Assembly: GCF_003248515.1 (NCBI RefSeq)
Contig: NZ_QFOB01000008.1
Span: 105,137-169,136, forward strand
From: Sphingomonas sp.
GTDB lineage: Bacteria; Pseudomonadota; Alphaproteobacteria; Sphingomonadales; Sphingomonadaceae
Direction: 5' to 3'
DNA length: 64,000 bases
Part shown: positions 23,700 through 33,650 of the stretch, piece after piece
Position numbering within the stretch: the first letter of the stretch is position 1
How the letters are laid out: every line of letters begins with the position of its first letter
Made by a program: the position numbers and the translations under genes
Notes under the pieces: model-generated
Database searches by the model: none
What the model was told of the DNA's origin: nothing
The model's input: only the letters and a program-made list of their open reading frames with translations

Positions 23700-25712
23700 T
23701 CAGAACCGCACGTTGATCCCGCTCCAGATCCGCACCGGATCGATCACATAGCCATAATCGGCATAGGCTAGCCGCTTGTCGAAAAGGTTCTGCACGCCGC
23801 CGTGCAGGGAGAGGCTCTTGCTGAGCCGGTAGGTCGCGCCGATGTCGACCGTCGTGTAGGAAGCGGCCACGATATTGTTGCCGCTGATCTGTGCCTCGGT
23901 CACGGCCTCCTTGCCGCGATAGATCGCACGGACATAGGCGCTCAGCCGATCGACGGGCTTCCAGTTGAGCGAGGCGCTGGCCTGCTGCTTCGGCGTGTCG
24001 TTGAGCGCCGCGCCGATATTGGCTCCCGTCAGCTGCTCGGAATCGGTCAGCGTTCCGGTGGCGTTGAGCCGCAGCGTCCGCGTCAGGCGCAGATCCACCG
24101 TCGCCTCCACGCCGCGCACCTTGGCGCGATCGACATTGACATAGGTGGTCGGCGGCCGGCCGATCGAGCTCAGCGGTTCATTGATGCACCATGCCGCCGC
24201 CGCCGAGCAGGTGATGCGCGTGATCTTGTCGTCGAAGCGCGTGTCGTAGAGGGCGAGGCTGGCCTGCACGGCCTTTCCCTCGAACAGCAGCGAAGCCTCG
24301 ATCGTGCGCGAGGTTTCGGCCTTGAGATCCGGATTGCCATAGATTGTGCCGCCACGGCTGTTCTGCCCCCAATCGTACAGAGTCTGCCGCAGATTGGGCG
24401 CGCGGAACCCCTGCGAATAGCCGCCCTTCAGCGTCACCCGCCGGGCGACATGCCACACGGCATAGATGCGCGGCGTCCAGTGCGTGCCATATTGTTCGTC
24501 ATCGTCCATGCGGATCCCGCCGGTGAGCTTGAAGCCATCGAGCAGGCCCAGTTCGTTTTCGGCGAACAGCGCCCAGTTGGTGCGTGTGGCGCCGGTGCGA
24601 TTGGAACCGGCCAGCCCGTTGCTGGTGAGATCGCGCATATCCTCGTCGCGATAGAAGGCGCCGATGCTCAGCATGTTGGCGGGCAGCGGCACCGTCCAGA
24701 TCGACTGGCCGACGGTGTTGCGGATGCGCTTCTGCCCTTCGACATGCTCGGCATCCTCATATTGGAGATAGCTGTCGGAACTTGCGAAGCCCCATTTGCC
24801 GGCGTGGCTGGCGGATGCCACCCAGCGCTTCTGCGTCATCGTCGATTCCGTGCCTGCGGGGGCCGTCGCCGAGACTTCCACCGTCTTGCCGGCGGTCGAG
24901 AGCGTCTTCTGGCGATAATAGCCGCCCTCCACCAGAAAGCGGTGATCGGCGTTCGCGTTGAAGCCGATCTTGCCGGCGAGGGATTCGTCCTTGCGATCCG
25001 GCGTGCCGCCGATCACCCGATCCTCCGCCCGCCGGTTGAGCGAGCCCTGCAACTGGATCCCGATCGTATTCCCGATGATCGGGCCGGAGAGGTAGAAATT
25101 GCCGTCGTAGAAATCGCCATAGCCCCGCCCCAGCTGGAGCGTGCCGTTCGCGCGCGCGCTGCCGCGCCAGCTATCCGCGATCGCGCGCGTGATGACGTTG
25201 ACGACGCCGCCCATCGCATCGGATCCGTAGAGCGAGGACATCGGGCCGCGGACGACCTCGATCCGCTCGATCGCTTCCAGCGGCGGCAGCAGCCCGCCCT
25301 CGCTGATGCTGCCTCCGTTCGTGCGGGATTCGCGCGCGCTCAGGCGTTTCCCGTCCACCAGGATCAGCGTGTATTGGGGTGCCATGCCGCGGATCGAAAT
25401 GTCGCGGCTGTTGCCCTCGCCCGGCGTGACCGTCACGCCGGGAATTTCCAGCAGAGCGTCGGTGACCTCCCGATAGGGCAGGCGCTCCAGGGTTTCGCGC
25501 GTGATGACGCTGATCGAGGCGGGCGCATCCTTCACTTCCTGCGCGCGCGTCGTCGCGGTCACGACGATATCGCTGGCGCTGGTGCCCTGATCCGCGTCCG
25601 CCGCCATCGCGGGGGCCGCATGAACGAGGGCGAGGGCCAGCACGGATGCGGCCGATGTCTTGCGGGCGAGGCTGAGGGTGGCGGGCCGCGCCCGCGTCTG
25701 ACCGATGTGCAT
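23700..25712 (-). CDS. TonB-dependent receptor, siderophore/FepA-like
   Basis: 670 aa. Signal peptide ~1-38 (ending APAMA), TonB-box-like DIVVTATT, plug with ITRETLERLPYREVTDALLEIPGVTVT, DISIRGMAPQYTLILVDGKRLSARESRTNGG and IERIEVVRGPMSSLYGSDAMGGVVNVITR, barrel ending GINVRF. The RGMxxxYTLILVDGKR type of plug is found in catecholate siderophore and colicin receptors (CirA/FepA/BfrD-like), so iron-chelate import is likely. It follows a LysR gene by 58 nt in the same direction. A GGGAG ribosome site precedes the ATG. Confidence 0.9.
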   Translation of the reverse strand: MHIGQTRARPATLSLARKTSAASVLALALVHAAPAMAADADQGTSASDIVVTATTRAQEVKDAPASISVITRETLERLPYREVTDALLEIPGVTVTPGEGNSRDISIRGMAPQYTLILVDGKRLSARESRTNGGSISEGGLLPPLEAIERIEVVRGPMSSLYGSDAMGGVVNVITRAIADSWRGSARANGTLQLGRGYGDFYDGNFYLSGPIIGNTIGIQLQGSLNRRAEDRVIGGTPDRKDESLAGKIGFNANADHRFLVEGGYYRQKTLSTAGKTVEVSATAPAGTESTMTQKRWVASASHAGKWGFASSDSYLQYEDAEHVEGQKRIRNTVGQSIWTVPLPANMLSIGAFYRDEDMRDLTSNGLAGSNRTGATRTNWALFAENELGLLDGFKLTGGIRMDDDEQYGTHWTPRIYAVWHVARRVTLKGGYSQGFRAPNLRQTLYDWGQNSRGGTIYGNPDLKAETSRTIEASLLFEGKAVQASLALYDTRFDDKITRITCSAAAAWCINEPLSSIGRPPTTYVNVDRAKVRGVEATVDLRLTRTLRLNATGTLTDSEQLTGANIGAALNDTPKQQASASLNWKPVDRLSAYVRAIYRGKEAVTEAQISGNNIVAASYTTVDIGATYRLSKSLSLHGGVQNLFDKRLAYADYGYVIDPVRIWSGINVRF

Positions 25713-25770
25713 GGAATCTCCCGGCGGTATCGCTTGTTGCGATTGCTTCGCAGCTGCAATTGCGGCGCGT

Positions 25771-26712
25771 TCAGGCGGCGGGCAAATATCCAGATCGAAT
25801 ATCGATCATTCGCGTGGCGGATGGATGATCGCGCGCCAGCTCGTCACGCAACCACATCGAGGCCGGATCGCGCTCGGTCCGCTCGTGCCAGAGCAGGCGA
25901 TATTGGAAGCTGCCCATTTCGCGCGGGGCGGGGCGCATGGCGAGCTTGTGGCCGGGGGCGAGCTGGGCCGCCGCGCGCGACGGCAGCGTGACGATCGCGT
26001 CCGATGCGCCGATCACGCCTGCCGACGCGCTGAAATAGGGGACGGACGCGACCACGCGACGCTGCAAACCGAGCGCACCGAGCCGGCTGTCGATCCGGTC
26101 GAAATCGTCCTCGCCCACGGTGAGCGCGACATGCGGCCAGGCGACGAAGGTTTCGAGAGGGATTTCCCCGGTTTCTTCCGCCAGGGGATGATCGGCCCGC
26201 ATCAGGCAGGAAAAGGTCTCGACAAAGAGATTGCGCGCATAGGCCTGCGAAAGATCGGGCTCCAGCCCGGAAACCAGCAGATCGACATCGCCGGACGCGA
26301 GTTCGTCGTGCATGCCGCCCTTCAGCGGCACGATGCCGATCGTTGCATGCGGCGCCAGATCGATCAGGCAGGGAAGCACCGGGGCGATCACGGCGAGCAC
26401 GCCGAAATCCGTCGATGCGATGCGAAAGCGCCGCCGCAGTGACGCGGGATCGAACGAGCTCGGATCGAACAGGGTGGAGGTCGTTTCCAGCCAGCGTTGC
26501 ACGGGAGCGAGCAGTTCCTCGGCACGTCGCGTCAATTCCATCCCGCGACGGCTGCGCACCAGCAGGGGATCGTCGAGCAGGACGCGAAGCTGCGCGAGCG
26601 CCCGGCTGATCGAGGGCTGGCTCGTCCCCATCTGTATGGCCGTGCGCGTTACCGAACGCGTCTTCAGCAGCGTGGCGAGCGTGACCAGCAGGTTGGGATC
26701 GAAGTGCAGAAT
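25771..26712 (-). CDS. LysR family regulator with no standard start codon for its complete HTH
   Basis: The first ATG (26631) begins at MGTSQPSISRALAQLR, in the middle of the HTH recognition helix. The same frame stays open upstream to about 26754 and clearly encodes the missing first helices (FDPNLLVTLATLL, then KTRSVTRTAIQ). No ATG, GTG or TTG exists there: the only candidates are ATT at 26712 or CTG at 26709. An ATG with an AAGGA site lies at 26720 but in another frame, one base short of joining. So either a rare start is used or a 1-nt deletion has broken the gene. The effector domain (from ~residue 90) is intact. It is upstream of a siderophore-type receptor and divergent from another LysR gene. 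Confidence 0.7.
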   Translation of the reverse strand: MLHFDPNLLVTLATLLKTRSVTRTAIQMGTSQPSISRALAQLRVLLDDPLLVRSRRGMELTRRAEELLAPVQRWLETTSTLFDPSSFDPASLRRRFRIASTDFGVLAVIAPVLPCLIDLAPHATIGIVPLKGGMHDELASGDVDLLVSGLEPDLSQAYARNLFVETFSCLMRADHPLAEETGEIPLETFVAWPHVALTVGEDDFDRIDSRLGALGLQRRVVASVPYFSASAGVIGASDAIVTLPSRAAAQLAPGHKLAMRPAPREMGSFQYRLLWHERTERDPASMWLRDELARDHPSATRMIDIRSGYLPAA

Positions 26713-26945
26713 GGCGCCATCAGTCCTTGATGCGATCCATTCGCATTATTGGGCCGATCATCCCGCGCAAGGCCAGGCGGGCCGCCCGCATCAAAACGTC
26801 AGGGGCGAGCAACTTCGGAGAGACATGTTCCCGCCGGCCGGCGCATCGCCTGCCGAAGCCGGGATTATTCCAAGGTGGTATGGAGCAAGGGGAGCAGGCC
26901 TGCAATGCGACAGGCCATGCACAGCATAGGATCCCGAAAGCCGGC

Positions 26946-27875
26946 ATGAATATCGACATTCGGCAGCTTCGCTATTTTCGTGCGGTGGCGGACGAGCGCA
27001 GCTTCACGCGCGCCGCCGAACGTCTGAACATGGCGCAGCCGCCGCTCAGCAAGCGGATTCAGGAACTGGAGGGGGAGATCGGGGCGCCCCTGTTCGAACG
27101 GGCCAAGCGCCCCCTGAAGCTCACCCTGATCGGCAGCCTTCTCCACGAACATGCCTGCCTCGTCATGGATGCGATGGACCGGCTTCAGGCGGAGGTGCGT
27201 CAGGCGACGCAGCGGCCCCGCATGCGCTTCACGATGGGGCTGGTGCCATCGACGCTCTATGTGCGTTTTCCGGATGTCGTCGCGCGGTTTCGCGAATGCG
27301 TGCCCCAGATCGAGCTGCGCCTCGCCGAGATGGACAGTGGCGAGCAGGTGCGTGCCCTGATCGATGGCCGGATCGATATCGGGTTCGACCGGATCATGCT
27401 GGAGGATCCGCTGCTTCACCACGAAGTGATGCGGGAGGAAAATCTGGTCGTCGCGCTGCCGGCCGACGATCCGCTCATTCGCGAGGAACGTGCCCTTTCC
27501 CTGGCGGAACTGGCGACACGCCCGCTCATTCTCTATCCGGGCCGGCCGCGCCCCAGCTATGCGGATCATGTGCTGGCGATCTACCGGCAGCAGGGCCTGT
27601 TTCCCGCATCCGTGCTGGAGGTGCGCGAGTTGCAGACGGCGCTCGTGATGGTCGCGTCCGGAGCGGGCATCTGCATGGTGCCCGATTCCGTGACCCGTTC
27701 GGCCCGGCCGGACATCAGCTTCGCCCCTCTCGCCGAAGAGGCGACCGTCCCGCTCTTCATCCGCTTTCGCAAGCATGATCGCTCGCCCGCCTTCCAGGCA
27801 CTGATGCGGATCTATGAGGAACTCTATCGGGAATGGGGCTGGGATTTTCCCTCGGGCCTTTCCGCCGCCCGCTGA
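26946..27875 (+). CDS. LysR family transcriptional regulator
   Basis: 309 aa. HTH MNIDIRQLRYFRAVADERSFTRAAERLNMAQPPLSKRIQELE in outline and an effector domain with VPSTLYVRFPDVVARFRE; the MAQPPLSKRIQ helix is that of CatR/BenM/CbnR-like regulators of aromatic or organic-acid catabolism. The start at 26946 matches the family N-terminus. It stands 265 nt before the aldehyde dehydrogenase/PQQ dehydrogenase cluster in the same direction and may control it, or the divergent LysR/receptor pair. Confidence 0.87.
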   Translation: MNIDIRQLRYFRAVADERSFTRAAERLNMAQPPLSKRIQELEGEIGAPLFERAKRPLKLTLIGSLLHEHACLVMDAMDRLQAEVRQATQRPRMRFTMGLVPSTLYVRFPDVVARFRECVPQIELRLAEMDSGEQVRALIDGRIDIGFDRIMLEDPLLHHEVMREENLVVALPADDPLIREERALSLAELATRPLILYPGRPRPSYADHVLAIYRQQGLFPASVLEVRELQTALVMVASGAGICMVPDSVTRSARPDISFAPLAEEATVPLFIRFRKHDRSPAFQALMRIYEELYREWGWDFPSGLSAAR

Positions 27876-28140
27876 GGCGCGCGAGAAACGAACGCTGCGT
27901 TGCGGCGCCAGCATTTTCGATGTTGGCACTTATTGCGGTGCGGATCCTTAGGCTGAACGAGGGGGATCGCTCCCATCACGCGGGCCGCAGCCGCGAGCGT
28001 CTGTTCCCGCATGCGCGGCCTGCCGACATGATCGGAACGGCATAATAACATACCGAAGAGATATTGGATGTCGGAAGGAGTCTGTTTCACAGGCGGCCAA
28101 TACCTAGCAACATAAAGTAACAGTACAAGGCATCCCGATC

Positions 28141-29646
28141 ATGTCGACCATACCGGAGATTTCCCCTTTCATCGAAGAGTATGGAAACTTCATCGGCGGC
28201 GAATGGGTAAAGCCCGTGCGCGGCGCTTACATGGACAATATTTCGCCGATCGACGGTCGTCTTCTGTGTCGGGTCCCCTCTTCGACTGCCGAGGACATTG
28301 AATTGGCGCTGGACGCCGCGCACAAGGCCAAGGGCGGCTGGCGCCGGACGGCGCCGGCGGAGCGGGCCGCCATTCTCCTCAAGGCGGCGGACCGGATGGA
28401 GCAGCACCTCCAGCTCCTCGCCCATGCCGAGACGCTCGACAATGGAAAGCCCATTCGCGAGACCCTCAACGCCGATATCCCGCTCGCGATCGATCATTTC
28501 CGCTATTTCGCCGGATGCCTGCGCGCGCAGGAGGGTGGGATCAGCGAGGTCGACGAGACGACCGTCGCTTATCATTTCCACGAGCCGCTGGGCGTCGTCG
28601 GCCAGATCATTCCCTGGAATTTCCCGCTGCTGATGGCGGCGTGGAAGCTCGCGCCCGCGCTGGCGGCCGGCAATTGCGTGGTGATGAAGCCCGCCGAGAC
28701 GACGCCGGCGAGCATCCTCGTGCTGATGGAACTGATCGGCGATCTCTTTCCCGATGGCGTGCTCAACGTCGTCAACGGTCTCGGTGCGGAAGTCGGCAAC
28801 GCGCTTTCGCACAGCACCCGCATCGCCAAGATCGCCTTCACCGGCTCCACCGCGACCGGGCGCCGCATCGCGCACGCCGCCGCCGAACTGCTCATCCCAG
28901 CCACGCTGGAGCTGGGCGGAAAATCGCCGAACATCTTCTTCGCGGACGTGATGGCCGAGGATGACGATTATCTCGACAAGGCGATCGAGGGCTTCGCGCT
29001 GTTCGCGCTCAACCAGGGCCAGATCTGCAGTGCGCCGACGCGCGCGATCGTCCAGGAATCGATCTACGAGCGCTTCATCGAACGCGCGCTGAAGCGCGTG
29101 AAGGCGATCCATCAGGGCAATCCGCTGGAGGATGCGACGATGATGGGCGCGCAGAATTCGCGCATGCAGCAGGACAAGATCCTGAACTATATCGACATTG
29201 GCAGGAAAGAAGGCGCCGAATTGCTGATCGGAGGCAATAGGCCCGATCTCGGCGATGCCCTCAAGGACGGCTTCTATGTCGAGCCGACGGTATTCTTCGG
29301 AAATAACAAGATGCGGATCTTCCAGGAGGAGATTTTCGGCCCGGTTCTTTCCGTGACGACCTTCAAGACGGAAGACGAGGCACTCGCCATCGCCAACGAC
29401 ACGCCATACGGCCTGGGTTCGGGCGTGTGGACGCGCAACGCCAATCGCTGCCACCGCGCGGCGCGCGCGATAGAGGCCGGCCGCGTGTGGGTCAATTGCT
29501 ATCATGCCTACCCGGCGCACGCGGCTTTCGGTGGCTACAAGGAGTCCGGAATCGGCCGAGAAACTCACCGAATGGTGCTGGAGCACTATCAGCAGACCAA
29601 GAATGTTCTGGTCAGCTATTCGGAGAAGCGACTGGATCTGTTCTGA
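28141..29646 (+). CDS. Aldehyde dehydrogenase
   Basis: 501 aa ALDH with IPWNFPLLMAAWKLAPALAAGN, general-base Glu257 (LELGGKSPN), catalytic Cys296 (NQGQICSAP), QEEIFGPVLSVTTF and FGGYKESGIGRETH. It resembles the cytoplasmic AldA/ExaC/AldB acetaldehyde dehydrogenases that accompany PQQ alcohol dehydrogenases. It is followed after 146 nt by the PQQ dehydrogenase gene, so it probably removes the aldehyde produced there. The upstream 265-nt region (27876-28140) holds its promoter; I could not define a clear -35/-10. Confidence 0.9.
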   Translation: MSTIPEISPFIEEYGNFIGGEWVKPVRGAYMDNISPIDGRLLCRVPSSTAEDIELALDAAHKAKGGWRRTAPAERAAILLKAADRMEQHLQLLAHAETLDNGKPIRETLNADIPLAIDHFRYFAGCLRAQEGGISEVDETTVAYHFHEPLGVVGQIIPWNFPLLMAAWKLAPALAAGNCVVMKPAETTPASILVLMELIGDLFPDGVLNVVNGLGAEVGNALSHSTRIAKIAFTGSTATGRRIAHAAAELLIPATLELGGKSPNIFFADVMAEDDDYLDKAIEGFALFALNQGQICSAPTRAIVQESIYERFIERALKRVKAIHQGNPLEDATMMGAQNSRMQQDKILNYIDIGRKEGAELLIGGNRPDLGDALKDGFYVEPTVFFGNNKMRIFQEEIFGPVLSVTTFKTEDEALAIANDTPYGLGSGVWTRNANRCHRAARAIEAGRVWVNCYHAYPAHAAFGGYKESGIGRETHRMVLEHYQQTKNVLVSYSEKRLDLF

Positions 29647-29792
29647 CGACGCTCCCGACCGTTTCCGGATCTGGGATCGCGTGAAGCGGGGAGAGGGCAA
29701 GTTGGTTCGCCTGCACCCCATGGACGCGCACGTCGTGCGATGTCCCGGGGAGCCGGCAAGGTTTCCACGCGACATGCAGGACGTTTGACATC

Positions 29793-32030
29793 ATGACGGC
29801 ATCAGCTTCGGTGAGGAAAAGGTGGGCCGTGCTGGTCGGTTCGGCGGCGACGATCCTCGTTGCCGGGGGAGCCGCCCTGTTCGCCCTGTCACAGCCATCG
29901 GGCAGCCACGGGCGCGAGGATACCGGAAAGCGCATCGTCGAGGCGGAAAAGGATCCCGCCAACTGGCTCACCTACGGGCGAACCTATTCGGAACAGCGCT
30001 ACAGCCCGCTGGATCAGATCAACCGATCGAATGTCGGCCAGCTCAAGCTGGCCTGGTATTATGATTTCGACACCAATCGCGGCCAGGAAGGCACGCCGCT
30101 GGTGGTGGATGGCGTGATCTACGCGACCACCAACTGGTCCAAGGTCAAGGCGCTCGATGCGGCCACGGGCAAGCTGCTGTGGGCCTATGATCCGCACGTT
30201 CCGGGCAACGTGGCGGATCGCGGCTGCTGCGACACGGTCAATCGCGGCGCGGCCTATTGGAACGGGAAGATCTATGTCGGCACCTTTGATGGCCGGCTGG
30301 TCGCGCTGGATGCGAAGACGGGCAAGGTCGTCTGGAGCGTCAACACCATTCCCAAGGATGCCGCGCTCGGGGCCCAGCGATCCTATACGGTGGATGGCGC
30401 GCCGCGCATCGCCAAGGGGCGCGTGCTGATCGGCAATGGCGGCGCCGAATTCGGCGCGCGCGGCTTCGTGTCCGCTTTCGATGCCGAGACGGGCAAGCTC
30501 GACTGGCGTTTCTTCACCGTCCCCAATCCCAGGAACGAGCCCGATCACGCCGCATCGGACAGCGTGCTGATGAACAAGGCCTACAAGAGCTGGAGCCCCA
30601 CGGGCGCGTGGACCAGGCAGGGGGGGGGCGGCACCGTCTGGGATTCGATCGTCTACGATCCCGTGACCGATCTCGTTTATCTCGGCGTGGGCAATGGATC
30701 GCCCTGGAACTACAAATATCGGTCCGACGGGAAGGGAGACAATCTCTTCCTGGGTAGCATCGTGGCGGTGAAGCCCGAGACCGGCGAATATGTCTGGCAT
30801 TTCCAGGAAACGCCAAAGGATCAGTGGGACTATACTTCCGTCCAGCAGATCATGACGATCGACATGCCGATCAAGGGCAAGATGCGGCACGTGATCGTGC
30901 ATGCGCCCAAGAACGGCTTCTTCTACATCCTCGATGCCAAGACCGGCGAATTCCTGTCGGGCAAACCCTACGTCTATGAGAATTGGGCGAAGGGCCTCGA
31001 TGAAAAGGGGCGGCCGATCTACAATCCGGATGCGCTCTATACGGAAAACGGGAAGTCCTGGTACGGTATTCCGGGCGATCTTGGCGGACACAACTTCGCC
31101 GCCATGGCTTATAGCCCGCAGACGAAGCTGGTCTATATTCCGGCCCAGCAGGTGCCGTTTCTCTACAAGAACCAGGTCGGCGGCTTCAAGGCGCATCACG
31201 ATAGCTGGAATCTCGGCCTCGATATGAACAAGGCCGGCGTTCAGGACGATAACGCTGAAAAGATGAAGTTCATCCGCGACCTGAAGGGCTGGCTGCTCGC
31301 CTGGGATCCCGTTCATCAGCGCGCCGCGTTCAAGGTGGATCACAAGGGGCCGTGGAACGGCGGCATCCTGGCGACGGCCGGCGGGCTCCTTTTCCAGGGC
31401 CTCGCGAATGGCGAATTCCACGCCTACGACGCCACCAACGGGCAGGATCTGTTCCGTTTCCCGGCCCAGAGCGGGATCATCGCGCCGCCCGTCACCTATT
31501 CCGTCAACGGCAAGCAATATGTGGCCGTCGAGGTGGGCTGGGGCGGCATCTATCCCTTCTTCCTGGGTGGCCTTGCCCGCACCTCGGGCTGGACCGTCAA
31601 TCACTCCCGCATCGTCGTCTTCTCGCTTGACGGGAAGGCGAAGCTGCCGCCGCAGAACGACAAGGGCTTCCTGCCGGTCAAGCCGCCCGAAGGCTATGAT
31701 CCGAAGGTGGTCCAGGAAGGCTATTTCAACTTCCAGACCTATTGCGCGGCCTGCCATGGCGACAATGCGGAAGGGGGCGGGGTGCTTCCCGACCTGCGCT
31801 GGTCCGGGGCCATCCGCGCGCGCGAGGCCTTCTACAATGTCGTCGGTCGCGGGGCACTCACCGCCTATGGAATGGACCGGTTCGACAGCTCGATGAACCC
31901 CCGCGAGATCGAGGGGCTGCGCCAGTTCATCATCAAGCGCGCGACCGAAACCTATCAGCGGGAAGTGGATAGCCGGCGCAACGGCGGAATTCCCCAGGGC
32001 GTGGCGGTCGGTATCCCGTCGGCCAAATGA
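29793..32030 (+). CDS. PQQ-dependent quinohaemoprotein alcohol dehydrogenase
   Basis: 745 aa. N-terminal signal/anchor (KRWAVLVGSAATILVAGGAALFAL), eight-bladed beta-propeller with W-docking motifs (LDAATGKLLW, LDAKTGKVVW, FDAETGKLDW). Adjacent Cys145-Cys146 (RGCCDTVN) is the vicinal disulfide over PQQ. A C-terminal cytochrome c domain has C651-x2-C654-H655 (CAACHG). The length and layout match AdhA-type subunits of membrane alcohol dehydrogenases (~740 aa). It oxidises primary alcohols in the periplasm and passes electrons to haem c. A tri-haem cytochrome gene follows after 46 nt, completing an AdhAB-like complex. No PQQ synthesis genes are in the window. Confidence 0.93.
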   Translation: MTASASVRKRWAVLVGSAATILVAGGAALFALSQPSGSHGREDTGKRIVEAEKDPANWLTYGRTYSEQRYSPLDQINRSNVGQLKLAWYYDFDTNRGQEGTPLVVDGVIYATTNWSKVKALDAATGKLLWAYDPHVPGNVADRGCCDTVNRGAAYWNGKIYVGTFDGRLVALDAKTGKVVWSVNTIPKDAALGAQRSYTVDGAPRIAKGRVLIGNGGAEFGARGFVSAFDAETGKLDWRFFTVPNPRNEPDHAASDSVLMNKAYKSWSPTGAWTRQGGGGTVWDSIVYDPVTDLVYLGVGNGSPWNYKYRSDGKGDNLFLGSIVAVKPETGEYVWHFQETPKDQWDYTSVQQIMTIDMPIKGKMRHVIVHAPKNGFFYILDAKTGEFLSGKPYVYENWAKGLDEKGRPIYNPDALYTENGKSWYGIPGDLGGHNFAAMAYSPQTKLVYIPAQQVPFLYKNQVGGFKAHHDSWNLGLDMNKAGVQDDNAEKMKFIRDLKGWLLAWDPVHQRAAFKVDHKGPWNGGILATAGGLLFQGLANGEFHAYDATNGQDLFRFPAQSGIIAPPVTYSVNGKQYVAVEVGWGGIYPFFLGGLARTSGWTVNHSRIVVFSLDGKAKLPPQNDKGFLPVKPPEGYDPKVVQEGYFNFQTYCAACHGDNAEGGGVLPDLRWSGAIRAREAFYNVVGRGALTAYGMDRFDSSMNPREIEGLRQFIIKRATETYQREVDSRRNGGIPQGVAVGIPSAK

Positions 32031-32076
32031 TGGCGCCTGCCCTTTCGTCTAGCTCTTGCACACAATGGTGGGACCG

Positions 32077-33540
32077 ATGCTGAGACTGCCTCAGACCAAA
32101 TCCGGATATGCGCTTGTTGGCTCCGCCATGCTCTTCGTGCTTTCGCTCGCGATACCGGCCCTGCTGCCATCCGGCGGCGCGCCGGTGCTGGCGGGGCCTG
32201 CGGCCGCAAAGCCCGATCCGGCGCTCGTCGAAAAGGGCAGCTATGTCGCCCGGCTCGGCGATTGCATGGCCTGCCACACGGCGGTGGGCGGGGCGACCTA
32301 TGCCGGCGGCCTCAAGATCAAGACGCCGGTCGGCGCGATCTATTCCACCAACATCACGCCCACGGCGACCGGGATCGGCGATTATTCGCTGGCCGATTTC
32401 GATGCCGCCGTGCGGCGCGGCATCCGCAAGGATGGTTCGTCCCTCTATCCGGCGATGCCCTATTCCGCCTTCTCGCGGATGAGCGATGAGGACATCAAGG
32501 CGCTCTACGCCTATTTCATGTACGGCGTGGAGCCGGTCGCGCAGGCGAACAAGGCGGTGGACATTCGCTGGCCTTTCTCGATGCGCTGGCCGCTGGCGCT
32601 CTGGCGCAAATGGTTCGCGCTGGAAGACGGCCCGTTCGCCGCCGCGCCGGGGCAGGATCCCGTTGTCGCGCGGGGCGAATATCTGGTGACGGGGGCCGGC
32701 CATTGCGGCGCCTGCCATACGCCGCGTGGCTGGTCGATGCAGGAGAAGGCCTTCGACGCGAAGGGAGGCGAAGTCTATCTTTCCGGTGGGGCGCCGATCG
32801 ACAATTGGGTGGCGCCCAGCCTTCGCAACGATCCCACTGTGGGTCTCGGCAACTGGAGCGAGGAGGATATCGTCCAGTTCCTGAAATCCGGGCGCACCGA
32901 TCATGCCGCCGTCTTCGGTGGCATGTCGGACGTGGTCGGCTGGAGCACCCAGCATTTCAAGGACGAGGATCTCGTCGCGATGGCGCGATATCTGAAGTCC
33001 CTGCCGCCCGTCACCGCCAAGGGGCACTACGCCTATGATCCGGCGACGGCGCAGATGCTCGCGGCGGGCGCCGTGGGCAGCAATGCGGGCGCCGGCATCT
33101 ATCTGAAGGAATGCGCGATCTGCCACAGCAATGACGGGAGCGGGGTGGCGCGCATGTTCCCGCCGCTCGCCGGCAATCCGGTGATCGTGACGGAGAATCC
33201 CACCTCGATCGTCAACGTCGTCGTCAATGGCGGCGTGCTGCCTCCCACCAACTGGGCGCCCTCCGCCGTCGCGATGCCCGGTTTCAAGGATCGGCTGACC
33301 GACAAGCAGATCGCGGATGTGGTGAATTTCCTGCGCATATCCTGGGGCAACAAGGCGCCCGCCAACGTCACGGCCAAGCAGGTCATGAAGCTGCGGACGG
33401 CAGGGGAGCCGGTGGCGACCACCGCGTGGGGGGCTGGCACGCACCAGACCAGCACCTGGGGCGTCTTCCACCCGCAGCCCTATGGCGAGGGCTGGACCTT
33501 CGCGCCCGAAACCCATGACGGCCGCGAAAAGGCGCGCTGA
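32077..33540 (+). CDS. Tri-haem cytochrome c subunit of alcohol (or related) dehydrogenase
   Basis: 487 aa. Signal/anchor segment ~10-40, then three CxxCH haem sites: CMACH at 63-67, CGACH near 214, CAICH near 347. This is the three-haem plan of the AdhB/gluconate dehydrogenase cytochrome subunit that hands electrons to ubiquinone. GxPxxxFxxMSDED-like and MPGFKDRLTDKQIADVVNFLR segments fit class I c-type domains. Start ATG at 32077 follows GGTGGG; TTG at 32056 and ATG at 32065 are alternatives without a ribosome site. Partner of the PQQ subunit just upstream. Confidence 0.9.
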   Translation: MLRLPQTKSGYALVGSAMLFVLSLAIPALLPSGGAPVLAGPAAAKPDPALVEKGSYVARLGDCMACHTAVGGATYAGGLKIKTPVGAIYSTNITPTATGIGDYSLADFDAAVRRGIRKDGSSLYPAMPYSAFSRMSDEDIKALYAYFMYGVEPVAQANKAVDIRWPFSMRWPLALWRKWFALEDGPFAAAPGQDPVVARGEYLVTGAGHCGACHTPRGWSMQEKAFDAKGGEVYLSGGAPIDNWVAPSLRNDPTVGLGNWSEEDIVQFLKSGRTDHAAVFGGMSDVVGWSTQHFKDEDLVAMARYLKSLPPVTAKGHYAYDPATAQMLAAGAVGSNAGAGIYLKECAICHSNDGSGVARMFPPLAGNPVIVTENPTSIVNVVVNGGVLPPTNWAPSAVAMPGFKDRLTDKQIADVVNFLRISWGNKAPANVTAKQVMKLRTAGEPVATTAWGAGTHQTSTWGVFHPQPYGEGWTFAPETHDGREKAR

Positions 33541-33650
33541 TCCGGCGTCGAAAGACATGATGGTTCGCAGGGAAGACGGGATGCCACGCGGCTGATCATC
33601 GTTGGTCGGCCGCGGTGAAGGCGGCTGCCCGAGCGATGTGAGGAAGTGGC

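Noticed and set aside
23802..25991. A 729-codon plus-strand frame across the siderophore receptor.
   Set aside because: Antisense shadow; it runs through two well-supported minus-strand genes.
27924..27936. Sigma-54-like TGGCAC...TTGC before the aldehyde dehydrogenase gene.
   Set aside because: The spacer is 3 nt rather than the required 5, which would put the GG and GC elements on the wrong helical face.
28087..29775. A 562-codon minus-strand frame opposite the aldehyde dehydrogenase.
   Set aside because: Same reason: the plus strand has the ALDH catalytic residues in frame.
29889..31757. A 622-codon frame on the minus strand opposite the PQQ dehydrogenase.
   Set aside because: Shadow of a strongly supported gene with haem and PQQ motifs; no motif or ribosome site of its own.
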